Shown here: in pieces, positions 1 to 5,388 of the stretch | Numbering within the stretch: position 1 is the first letter of the stretch | Layout of the letters: each line of letters begins with the position of its first letter | Source: an uncultured Clostridia bacterium | GTDB taxonomy: Bacteria; Bacillota; Clostridia; Oscillospirales; Acutalibacteraceae | Assembly: GCA_944382025.1 (NCBI GenBank) | Contig: CALWMQ010000189.1 | Coordinates: forward strand, 1-9,239 | Length of the DNA: 9,239 bases | Direction of reading: 5' to 3' | The notes under the pieces: model-generated | Seen by the model: the letters and a program-made list of their open reading frames with translations, nothing else | What the model was told of the DNA's origin: nothing | Databases searched by the model: none | Position numbers and translations under genes: made by a program

Positions 1-1072
1 TCCCCGATACAATGGACAGCCCTGGATCGGATATGGCCCCGGAATCGGATAGGACGTTGAGTTCATCAAATCCGGCAATGGTCTTTTTTAACTCCTTTGC
101 CGCTTTGTTGGCCTCCTCCATGTTCCCGGCGATAGCCCCGGTATCCTGGGCGATACTTCCAGCCCCTACCGCTACCCCGCTTCCTCCGCCCAACAGGGCC
201 GACAGAAACCGGCTGGCCTCCTGAGCCGCCTCTGTCATCCGCTTCACAATCATATTCAGCATCTGGATCAGCGGCGTTAAAACCTGGATCAGTCCGCTCC
301 CCAGGATGGCCAAAAGCTCCTTGAACCGCTCAGACAGTACCCTGGTCTGGTTGGCCCAGGATCCGGAGGTCTTCTCAAAATCCCCGGCCGCCAGGCTGGT
401 CTGGTCCATAACATACTGATACCGCAGCATAACCTGCTCGGCCTGGGTCATGGCGTCGGTGGTCTTACCGAATCCATTGGCCAGGGCATAGGCGTCCAGG
501 TTGGTCTGGGTCATGACTGCCCCGATCTGCTTCAGGCTTTCGGTCTCCCCGGTCCAGATGGATTTCAGCATGGTATCCGCCTGGGCCTGGGTGGTGTTGA
601 AAAAGGAGGCAATATCCCCTGTTCGTTCCGCCACCGCCATGGCCATATCGGCGGCCTGACGCCCTGCCAAACCCATCCCCTTGGACATGGCCATATAGGT
701 GGAGGCGGTCCGCTTGGCCGACAGCTCCGACAGGCCGAATTTGTCCACCGTGGTCTTGGCCCAGGCGTTTACCTCATCGGTCATATCGCCGAAAGAGGTG
801 GATACCACGTTTTCCACTTCCTGCAGGTCGGAGGCCATAGCCACCGCTTCCCTGCCAAAATTTACAATGGTTCGGACGGAAAAGGCGGTCAAAACCGCCT
901 TGCCCATAGCCTTCAGGGAACCGCTGACCCTGCCGGTGGAGGCGGATATCTGTTTTTCCATCCCCTGTACCTGCTGCTGAACCCCTTGAAATTGACCCTT
1001 TACCTTTTCCAGCTCCTGCCGCAAACCCGCCGCCTGAGCCGATATAATGACATTCAGTTGGTCAATGGTCAT
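1..1072 (-). CDS. Tail tape measure protein, N-terminal part (runs off the left edge)
   Basis: The minus-strand frame is open from an ATG at 1070-1072 to the left edge, giving about 357 residues with no stop. It starts MTIDQLNVIISAQAAGL, followed by a glutamine-rich helical stretch (QGVQQQVQGMEKQ) and an alanine-, serine- and methionine-rich helical body. Near the edge it reads AGFDELNVLSD, a segment I recognise from Firmicutes phage tape measures. Tape measures set tail length and become the channel for DNA ejection; the full protein is usually far longer than seen here. The ATG overlaps the stop of the gpT frame as ATGA, with an AAGGAGG ribosome site just upstream, so translation is probably coupled. 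Its position directly after the frameshifting tail chaperones is the conserved order in siphophages. Confidence is high for the family; no C-terminal domains are visible. Confidence 0.93.
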   Translation of the reverse strand, partial: MTIDQLNVIISAQAAGLRQELEKVKGQFQGVQQQVQGMEKQISASTGRVSGSLKAMGKAVLTAFSVRTIVNFGREAVAMASDLQEVENVVSTSFGDMTDEVNAWAKTTVDKFGLSELSAKRTASTYMAMSKGMGLAGRQAADMAMAVAERTGDIASFFNTTQAQADTMLKSIWTGETESLKQIGAVMTQTNLDAYALANGFGKTTDAMTQAEQVMLRYQYVMDQTSLAAGDFEKTSGSWANQTRVLSERFKELLAILGSGLIQVLTPLIQMLNMIVKRMTEAAQEASRFLSALLGGGSGVAVGAGSIAQDTGAIAGNMEEANKAAKELKKTIAGFDELNVLSDSGAISDPGLSIVSG

Positions 1073-1787
1073 CCCTTTCCCTCCTTCCTCCTTTGGTTGT
1101 GCCGGGCGGCGTAGTCCATCAGCCGTTCCTTGGCGATCCGCCAGTCCTGCCGCCTTTCCACCGCCTCAAACATCCCCGGATAGGCGTCCTGGATAGGCGG
1201 GTACTTCCCACCGAACAGTCGGGACACAGAGGCTCCTATCAGCTCCGCCAGCCGATAATCCCATGCCGCCCGCTCCCTGGCATGTACCCGTTCCAGGCGG
1301 TTGTGGCTTTCTATGGCCCGGGTCAGCTCCCCCAGGGTCATCTCCCAAAATTCCCGCTCCGGGATGCCTATATCCAGAGCGGTTGCCAGCGCCTCCCGGC
1401 ACAGATCCTCAAAAGTGGACGGGGACGGCCTTATGCCGTCCCCGCTTGTCCGTTTTTTTCGGCGTCTCCCGGTTCCCGGCCAACCAGGCCGGATACCTGG
1501 AATACCTCCAGCAGTACCGGGATCAGGTCGGTCATGACATGGCCCTCCTCGAACCACTGATCCAGCATCTCAAAGGCTTCCCCCTCGGTAATCCCATGAT
1601 GAAGGGGCTGCAGGGAGGCGTGAAGAGTGGACGCCATCGCCGACAGGGTTGGCAGATGCCCTCCCGCCGCATCCAGAAACACCTCCACCGGGTTGCGCCC
1701 CAGCTTCTTCTCCAGTTCCACCGTGGCTCTTGTGGTCAGACGCAGGTGGTATTCCTTCTCCCCCACTGTCCAGTTGGTGTACAGCAT
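1069..1787 (-). CDS. Tail assembly chaperone gpGT, made by programmed -1 frameshift
   Basis: This is the long form of the tail chaperone. Ribosomes slipping back one base at 1452-1458 leave the gpG frame and continue to a stop at 1069-1071, adding 127 residues and giving a predicted product of 239 residues. The added part (from RTSGDGIRPSP onward) contains FEDLCREALATALDIGI and FWEMTLGELTRAIE, then a charged helical tail ending RRKEGKG; an FWxMTxGE-like segment is common in gpT extensions of Firmicutes phages. In lambda, gpG and gpGT hold the tape measure and recruit tail tube subunits, and are absent from the virion. The -1 frame is open back to 1557 with an ATG-type start there, but that stretch overlaps gpG and reads as low-complexity R/G/P sequence, so I treat it as a chance extension rather than a real start. 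Confidence 0.85.
1420..1458 (-). promoter_or_regulatory. Programmed -1 ribosomal frameshift site with stimulatory hairpin
   Basis: On the minus strand the zero-frame codons GAA AAA AAC contain the canonical slippery heptamer A AAA AAC (1452-1458). A 7-nt spacer (1445-1451) follows. Then comes a perfect 10-bp stem, CGGGGACGGC (1435-1444) pairing with GCCGTCCCCG (1420-1429), around a 5-nt loop ATAAG (1430-1434). The gpG stop codon TAA (1431-1433) is inside the loop. Heptamer, spacer length and a GC-rich stem-loop match the known requirements for -1 frameshifting, and the -1 frame yields an FWEMTLGEL-type gpT extension. Confidence 0.93.
1431..1787 (-). CDS. Tail assembly chaperone gpG (short form)
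   Basis: This 118-residue protein begins MLYTNWTVGEKEYHLRLTTRA, with an ATG at 1785-1787 preceded by AAGGAGGAAAGGCT. It has the usual gpG make-up: a short N-terminal beta region, then helices (VELEKKLGRNPVEVFLDA; ITEGEAFEMLDQWFEEG; LIPVLLEVFQVSGL). The zero-frame stop lies inside the loop of the frameshift hairpin. gpG is known to coat the tape measure during tail assembly together with the rarer gpGT, and the ratio of the two is set by slippage efficiency. It follows the tail tube gene with only a short gap and precedes the tape measure, the expected position. The call rests on length, gene order and the frameshift rather than on any catalytic motif. Confidence 0.88.
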   Translation of the reverse strand: MLYTNWTVGEKEYHLRLTTRATVELEKKLGRNPVEVFLDAAGGHLPTLSAMASTLHASLQPLHHGITEGEAFEMLDQWFEEGHVMTDLIPVLLEVFQVSGLVGREPGDAEKNGQAGTA

Positions 1788-1799
1788 AGCCTTTCCTCC

Positions 1800-2231
1800 T
1801 TAACCGCCGTCCGTTGGGTTGGTTACCTCGATGTCGCTGTTCAAAGCGATATTGAGGGTAAATGTCAGCGCCGCGTTCACGCCCGATCCTGTCAGGGTCA
1901 CGCTGACAAACCCCGAAAAGGTGAATTTCGTGCCGTCCGGCAGGGATACCTGGAACTTGGTAGGCTCCGTCTTGCCCTCCATGGCTTTCAGAACCCGATA
2001 AGACGAGGCAGCCTCGCTGTTATCGTACAAAAAGGTAAAGGCCAGATCACCGTAATCCTTCACCCCATCAATATATTTCCGTACCGGATCCGCTAGGGTC
2101 GTTACATCCACCTTTTCAGAGGTCGCCCCCAGATCCGGAATCTCCATCAGCAGCGGCAGATCGGTGTAGGAACTGCCCGCACCGGTGGAATCGTACCCCA
2201 GCGTGATGTCTTTGCTCAAAAGTCCAGCCAT
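1800..2231 (-). CDS. Major tail tube protein
   Basis: A 143-residue protein starting MAGLLSKDITLGYDSTGAG, with an AAAGGAG site 9 nt before the ATG. The body is beta-rich (LMEIPDLGATSEKVDVTTLAD; GDLAFTFLYDN; TKFQVSLPDGTKFTFSGFV; GVNAALTFTLNIALNSDIEV), the pattern of siphophage tail tube proteins, whose beta-sandwich subunits stack as hexamers around the tape measure. The segment EKVDVTTLADPVRKYIDGVKD is a recurrent feature of small Firmicutes tail tubes. Length is typical for the TP901-1/phi13-like group. Absence of a sheath gene beside it supports a non-contractile tail. It sits between the tail completion gene and the chaperones, as expected. A small hairpin separates it from the upstream gene, and as the second most abundant structural protein it may need its own mRNA end. 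Confidence 0.9.
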   Translation of the reverse strand: MAGLLSKDITLGYDSTGAGSSYTDLPLLMEIPDLGATSEKVDVTTLADPVRKYIDGVKDYGDLAFTFLYDNSEAASSYRVLKAMEGKTEPTKFQVSLPDGTKFTFSGFVSVTLTGSGVNAALTFTLNIALNSDIEVTNPTDGG

Positions 2232-2264
2232 ACGTATTGGCTCCTTTCATTGCATAAATTCGAA

Positions 2265-2287
2265 AGGGCGGGTTGTCAGCCCGCCCT
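2265..2287 (-). other. GC-rich stem-loop between tail completion and tail tube genes
   Basis: An 8-bp perfect stem (AGGGCGGG at 2265-2272, CCCGCCCT at 2280-2287) has a 7-nt loop. On the minus strand it overlaps the stop codon of the upstream gene and is followed by only three T residues. It could be a weak terminator or an mRNA processing/stability element ahead of the highly expressed tail tube gene. The structure is clear; the function is not. Confidence 0.5.
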
Positions 2288-2630
2288 ACCATGTTTTATT
2301 GTCCCGGCCTGTAGCCTCACAGGTCAGGATTTTACAGTACCTCCCATTGGCCGACAGCTCTCCGCCGCCAGTCATCCGCCATCCCATGGAACGCAGGATG
2401 GTCTCCGTCCGGTCGGCATACTCCGCCAGTTCCTGTCGGCTGGATGCCCATACCCGGATCCTGATTTGAATGGCGCTGTATTGCAGTCGGTTCACCGCCG
2501 CCATGTCCCGCCTGTCTGTCTCCAACCAGGTGATACAGGGAATGGGCGTGCCTGATGCCTCCACAGGCTCGGCGTAGGTTGGCAGGATGGCCTTTAATCC
2601 GGATACCAGTCCCGGCGCATAATCCCCCAT
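2286..2630 (-). CDS. Tail completion / minor structural protein (putative tail terminator)
   Basis: A 114-residue protein (MGDYAPGLVSGLKAILPTYA...). It has an N-terminal helix, then alternating strands (PIPCITWLETD; RLQYSAIQIRIRVWASSRQEL), a helix (AEYADRTETILRSMGWRM) and final strands (RYCKILTCEATG). This alpha-beta layout and size fit the gpU / SPP1 gp17-like tail terminator group, which caps the tail tube and joins it to the head. Position after an HK97 gp10-like gene and before the tail tube supports that. It starts 5 nt after the previous stop with only a weak ribosome site, so it is probably translated by coupling. No diagnostic motif is present; the call is mainly from order and length. 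Confidence 0.7.
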   Translation of the reverse strand: MGDYAPGLVSGLKAILPTYAEPVEASGTPIPCITWLETDRRDMAAVNRLQYSAIQIRIRVWASSRQELAEYADRTETILRSMGWRMTGGGELSANGRYCKILTCEATGRDNKTW

Positions 2631-2634
2631 GCCG

Positions 2635-3063
2635 TCAGCCCGTCATGTCTTTTTTCACGCCCTCGGCGATCAGCCGCCGTACAGCGTCCTCGTTGTCCCG
2701 CAGGGCGGGCTGGAGATAGGGCTGGGGTTCCTGGCCGCTGGTGGTGTGCCAGTTGCCTTTGGCGTCCTGATACTTCCAGGGGACGTCCTTCCGCCCGTCT
2801 CCGTTGGCCGCAAACAGGCCGGTTCCCAGCTCCACATAGGGGGCATACTCCACGTTGGTCCCCACCACGCCGACCGGCGGATCCGACGGCCCCGGCGTCT
2901 CGCTGGTGATGGACTGCTGCAGCTCCCCGGTATCCACCGGGCAGTTACCCACAGCGGCAGCCTCCACAACCCGGCAGGCCTTACCGATGCCTTGGCGTAG
3001 ACCCGCCCCCTTTTGCATCCGGTCCAGCCGGGCCAGCAGCCGGTCTAACCCTTCAATCTTCAC
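2635..3063 (-). CDS. HK97 gp10-like head-tail joining protein
   Basis: A 142-residue protein starting at GTG (3061-3063) as VKIEGLDRLLARLDRMQKG. It carries the hallmark of the HK97 gp10 family: an N-terminal helix, CPVDTGELQQSI (residues about 41-52), a strand segment VGVVGTNVEYAPYVELGTG, then a PYLQPAL segment before a C-terminal helix. Proteins of this family act at the head-tail joint or in tail completion. The start overlaps the 3' end of the upstream gene by 11 nt, indicating coupling. The middle (FAANGDGRKDVPWKYQDAKG) is a flexible insertion that is common in this family. Confidence 0.9.
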   Translation of the reverse strand: MKIEGLDRLLARLDRMQKGAGLRQGIGKACRVVEAAAVGNCPVDTGELQQSITSETPGPSDPPVGVVGTNVEYAPYVELGTGLFAANGDGRKDVPWKYQDAKGNWHTTSGQEPQPYLQPALRDNEDAVRRLIAEGVKKDMTG

Positions 3064-3358
3064 GGCCTGTCCCCCAATCGGTCAGCAGCAGCCGGGTCAT
3101 CCGTCCGGGAAGCACCATGGTAACCTTTTTCAGACCCTCCCCGGTCCTGATAAGATGCCGGTCTGTGATGTCTCGCCGCCAGGTCATAGCCACCAGAGTG
3201 GCCTCGCTGTAATAGGCGTTATCAGTCAGCCGTCGGTCGTTGACGTAAACAGCCGCCCGGATAGTTCCGGACGGCTGTACCGTTCCACGCTGGCCGTATT
3301 CGTCCGCATCTTCGGACAGGCTATACAGGGGATAGTCCCGCATATCCGATTCGATCAT
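3053..3358 (-). CDS. Head closure / head-tail adaptor-like protein
   Basis: I choose the ATG at 3356-3358, giving 101 residues starting MIESDMRDYPLYSLSEDADE. It overlaps the stop of the upstream connector gene as ATGA and has AGGGGTGAT, a good ribosome site match, a few bases upstream. The longer frame back to 3415 would overlap the connector gene by 61 nt and adds unlikely sequence. The protein is beta-rich with VQPSGTIRAAVYVNDRRL and VTMVLPGRMTRLLLTDWG, consistent with the small beta-barrel head closure proteins (SPP1 gp16 / HK97 gp7-like) that seal the connector after DNA packaging. Gene order between a gp6-like connector and gp10-like protein supports it. No catalytic residues are expected. 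Confidence 0.72.
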   Translation of the reverse strand: MIESDMRDYPLYSLSEDADEYGQRGTVQPSGTIRAAVYVNDRRLTDNAYYSEATLVAMTWRRDITDRHLIRTGEGLKKVTMVLPGRMTRLLLTDWGTGRED

Positions 3359-3663
3359 CCTATCACCCCTATCCGGCGATACCGGCGCAGTACAGCCAGA
3401 ATCTCTGCGGGCCACCCGTCCAGGTAGCTTTCGGACACGCCGGAAAACCCCTGGGAGGCTACCCCCTCACTCCCAGCACGGTTAACCATCACCAGCGCCA
3501 TACGGGGAATAATGGGCTGGAGGACAGCCGGAAGCGTTTCCCGCCGGGTATAGGCCAGCGCCTCCGTCTCCGCCTCGTCCAGCACCAGGGTCAGGTATTC
3601 ATCCGTATACCCCGCCCCACGCTCCCCCAGCAGGGTTTTCAGCGTTTCCAGCATGGTGTCCAT
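3355..3663 (-). CDS. gp6-like head-tail connector
   Basis: A 102-residue, mostly helical protein: MDTMLETLKTLLGERG, DEYLTLVLDEAETEALAYTRRE, LPAVLQPIIPRMALVMVNRAGSEG, then GVASQGFSGVSESYLDGW and LAVLRRYRRIGVIG. This arrangement, especially the GxxSxSxGxxSxSY-like loop before the last helix, is typical of the phage gp6-like connector family, which forms a ring below the portal. The ATG follows AAGGAGG at good spacing, directly after the capsid gene stop. Length is typical. It overlaps the next gene by 4 nt. Confidence 0.88.
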   Translation of the reverse strand: MDTMLETLKTLLGERGAGYTDEYLTLVLDEAETEALAYTRRETLPAVLQPIIPRMALVMVNRAGSEGVASQGFSGVSESYLDGWPAEILAVLRRYRRIGVIG

Positions 3664-3674
3664 AGCCGCCCTCC

Positions 3675-4472
3675 TTACGCCGCGGCCTCGGTGATCTTCA
3701 CCGATTTGGTCTCATCCACCAGGGTCACCAGGCCATGGCGCTCATATACCACCGTATTGTCCTTGGTCTCGATGTCCCGGTCCTGCTCCACCGTACCCTC
3801 CTTTTTTACCAGGAAATGCACCGCCTCCCGGTTGGTAACGTAGATGGTCTTGGCCGGAACCAGCTTTGAAAATAGGCAGGGCAGACCGCAGATGGTGCCA
3901 AACTGGCCGGTATACAGGATCTCCCCCTGCCTGGATGCCTTGTAGTCGGGGTCCTTGCGGATAACCGCCCGCATGTCGTTGCCCATGAGAATGAACATGC
4001 CATCCTCCACCTCCTGGTCCAGGGTCGCCAGGGCGTCCACAATGGTGTCGTAGGTTGGACTGCTCCCTTTAGCGTAGGTGTGGGAGTTGGAAATCTTCGC
4101 CAGCTCGGCAAAATACTCCTCCTTGATCTCGTTGGCCATCAGAGTGGCGGCTCCCGCAGAGGCCACATCTACCACCATGGGATCCTGCATGACATCCATG
4201 TCGTTGTAGTCGTAAGTCTGCTGATACCGGTTCACTGTGTACTCCACCGGTGTAAAGGTCACGGTTCCCCGGGTTGTGTTTTTCGCCGCCTTTGCCAGCT
4301 TCTCCACCTTGCCGGTGTAGGTGTACTTATTGACCACCTTTTTCAGTCCGGCGGCGGTGGTCAGGCTGTAGTCCATGGTCATTAGAGACCGGACCTCCAG
4401 CTTGGTATTCACCAGGTCGGTAATTTTGTTTTCCAAAACCTTGTTCTCATACAAGGTGTGGGTGGTTGCCAT
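3675..4472 (-). CDS. Major capsid protein (HK97-fold type)
   Basis: I place the start at the ATG at 4470-4472 (MATTHTLYENKVLENKITDL, 265 residues). AGGAG lies 8 nt before it, and the GTG at 4481 that would give a longer product falls within that ribosome site. The sequence shows an N-terminal helix, VVNKYTYTGKVEKLAK, TVTFTPVEYTVNRYQQTYDYNDMDVMQDPM (E-loop to spine-helix region) and a C-terminal P/A-domain part with GMFILMGNDMRAVIRKDPDY, GTICGLPCLFSKLVPAKTIYV and YERHGLVTLVDETKSVKI. This fits small HK97-fold capsid proteins that use a separate scaffold rather than a prohead protease; none is seen nearby. It follows the scaffold gene with a 15-nt gap, as usual for this phage group. Confidence 0.92.
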   Translation of the reverse strand: MATTHTLYENKVLENKITDLVNTKLEVRSLMTMDYSLTTAAGLKKVVNKYTYTGKVEKLAKAAKNTTRGTVTFTPVEYTVNRYQQTYDYNDMDVMQDPMVVDVASAGAATLMANEIKEEYFAELAKISNSHTYAKGSSPTYDTIVDALATLDQEVEDGMFILMGNDMRAVIRKDPDYKASRQGEILYTGQFGTICGLPCLFSKLVPAKTIYVTNREAVHFLVKKEGTVEQDRDIETKDNTVVYERHGLVTLVDETKSVKITEAAA

Positions 4473-4487
4473 ATGGGTCACTCCTTC

Positions 4488-5063
4488 TTATTGTCCTGTC
4501 AGCTGTTTATACAGCTCTGGGTTGTTGGTGTACAGCTCCTGCTGCTGCGCCAGGGTCATGCGGCCAAATGCCGCCTTGTCAATGGCCTGATCTGGGGGGA
4601 GGTTCCGCCGTGGGGTTGTCCCTGCCAGCCGCTTTTCTACCTCCGCCTTGACCGATGCCTTGAACTCCTTTTCCAGAGCGTTGATGTTGTCCATCATGGT
4701 CTGGGCGTCGGCGGCTACCACAAATTTTACCAGGCCTGTCCGGATTCCCTTTTCCGCCAGAATCTTGGTAGCCTCCGCGGTGTTTTCCGCCACCGCCAGC
4801 CGTTCTTCCCGCTCCGCCAGTTCCCGCTCCTTCTGCTCCAGCTGGTATTGCACCTTCTGCTCCGCACTCATGGCCGCCAGCTTCTCCGCCTCCTTGACGG
4901 CGGCTTCCTTCTGCCGCTTGGCCCGCTGCATGGCCTCGTTGACCCGCCGGTCCGCTTCCTGCTGCAGCAGCTGCTCCACCTCCTCACGGGTATAGGTGGT
5001 TTTCTCCTCCTGGGTTTCGGTCGGTTCCGCCGCTGGGACGGCCCCTGCTTTGTTTTCCTCCAT
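4488..5063 (-). CDS. Capsid scaffolding protein (DUF4355-like)
   Basis: A 191-residue, highly charged helical protein: MEENKAGAVPAAEPTETQEEK, then REEVEQLLQQEADRRVNEAM, AKRQKEAAVKEAEKLAAM and QKVQYQLEQKERELAEREER, a long coiled coil over about residues 25-105. A more conserved segment follows (ATKILAEKGIRTGLVKFVVAADAQTM) and then a basic tail with PRRNLPPDQAIDKAAFGRMTL. This layout is that of DUF4355-type phage scaffolds located directly upstream of the capsid gene. Such proteins guide procapsid assembly and leave before maturation. AAAGGAG precedes the ATG by 6 nt. It is the first gene after an intrinsic terminator, so it marks the start of a possible second transcriptional segment of the late region. 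Confidence 0.9.
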   Translation of the reverse strand: MEENKAGAVPAAEPTETQEEKTTYTREEVEQLLQQEADRRVNEAMQRAKRQKEAAVKEAEKLAAMSAEQKVQYQLEQKERELAEREERLAVAENTAEATKILAEKGIRTGLVKFVVAADAQTMMDNINALEKEFKASVKAEVEKRLAGTTPRRNLPPDQAIDKAAFGRMTLAQQQELYTNNPELYKQLTGQ

Positions 5064-5080
5064 GTCCTGCTCCTTTCCAT

Positions 5081-5115
5081 GCGGTTGCGGCGCTTGGCCG
5101 CCCCCGTGTGACCGC
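5081..5115 (-). other. Two-part GC-rich stem-loop in the scaffold leader
   Basis: The 139-nt interval between the small acidic gene and the scaffold holds a strong terminator and, nearer the scaffold, a bipartite hairpin. GCGGT (5081-5085) pairs with ACCGC (5111-5115), and GCGGC (5087-5091) pairs with GCCGC (5097-5101). It ends just upstream of the scaffold ribosome site. I see no convincing promoter in this leader. Function unknown; chance pairing in GC-rich DNA is possible. Confidence 0.3.
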
Positions 5116-5150
5116 GTTGTGCCGCTGGGACACCCCGCAAAAATGGGTAT

Positions 5151-5190
5151 AAAAAAGCACCGGCAGCGGCGTCCCGCTCCGATGCTCCTT
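5151..5190 (-). terminator. Strong intrinsic terminator after the small acidic gene
   Basis: Minus-strand reading: AGCATCGGAGCGG (5174-5186), loop GACG, then CCGCTGCCGGTGCT (5156-5169) running into six T residues (5151-5156). The stem is 12-13 bp with one G-T pair and one bulged G. An A-rich 5' flank can pair with the T tract to extend it. This is a textbook factor-independent terminator for leftward transcription, 13 nt beyond the stop codon of the small gene and inside what would otherwise be one late operon. Genes to the left would need read-through, antitermination or their own promoter. Confidence 0.88.
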
Positions 5191-5202
5191 TATTGAGTTG
5201 GA

Positions 5203-5388
5203 TTATTTTACAACATCCGGGATCTCCTTGCCCGTGCGCAGGCATTCCCGGATATATCCCACGAATTCCTCGTAAGTCATGGCCTTGTAGAGGATTTCCT
5301 CGTATTCGTCTGGGTAGGAGTTTGGAAACATCTCCTTGTACTGGTCATACAGTCGACTGAGCTCGTCCGTCCATGTTCCTTCCCACAT
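5203..5388 (-). CDS. Small acidic protein next to the MuF extension; candidate immunity or moron protein
   Basis: A 61-residue protein starting MWEGTWTDELSRLYDQYKEMF and ending GKEIPDVVK. It holds 14 Asp/Glu against about 7 Lys/Arg, and reads as two or three helices with aromatic residues (TYEEFVGYIRECL). I do not recognise a named family. The ATG directly follows the MuF stop codon, with AAAGGAG 9 nt upstream, so it could be coupled to MuF. It also has a candidate extended -10 promoter 23 nt upstream and an intrinsic terminator right after it, so it can plausibly be expressed alone. Small acidic proteins beside a toxin-like domain are often immunity proteins, which is the basis of the suggestion; it is inference. 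Alternatives are a minor capsid accessory protein or a protein that regulates the MuF protease. Confidence refers to it being a real gene. Confidence 0.8.
   Translation of the reverse strand: MWEGTWTDELSRLYDQYKEMFPNSYPDEYEEILYKAMTYEEFVGYIRECLRTGKEIPDVVK

Noticed and set aside
1263..2096. Long plus-strand open frame (277 codons) and other plus-strand frames such as 7769-8356 and 4458-5111
   Set aside because: They lie opposite well-recognised structural genes, have low-complexity or odd composition, and no proper ribosome sites; they are antisense shadows of GC-rich coding DNA.
3359..3415. Earlier start for the head closure gene
   Set aside because: It would overlap the connector gene by about 60 nt; the ATGA overlap at 3355-3358 with AGGGGTGAT upstream is the natural start.
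4473..4481. GTG start giving a 268-residue capsid protein
   Set aside because: The GTG falls in the AAGGAGTG ribosome site; the ATG at 4472 has correct spacing and starts MATTHTLYENK.
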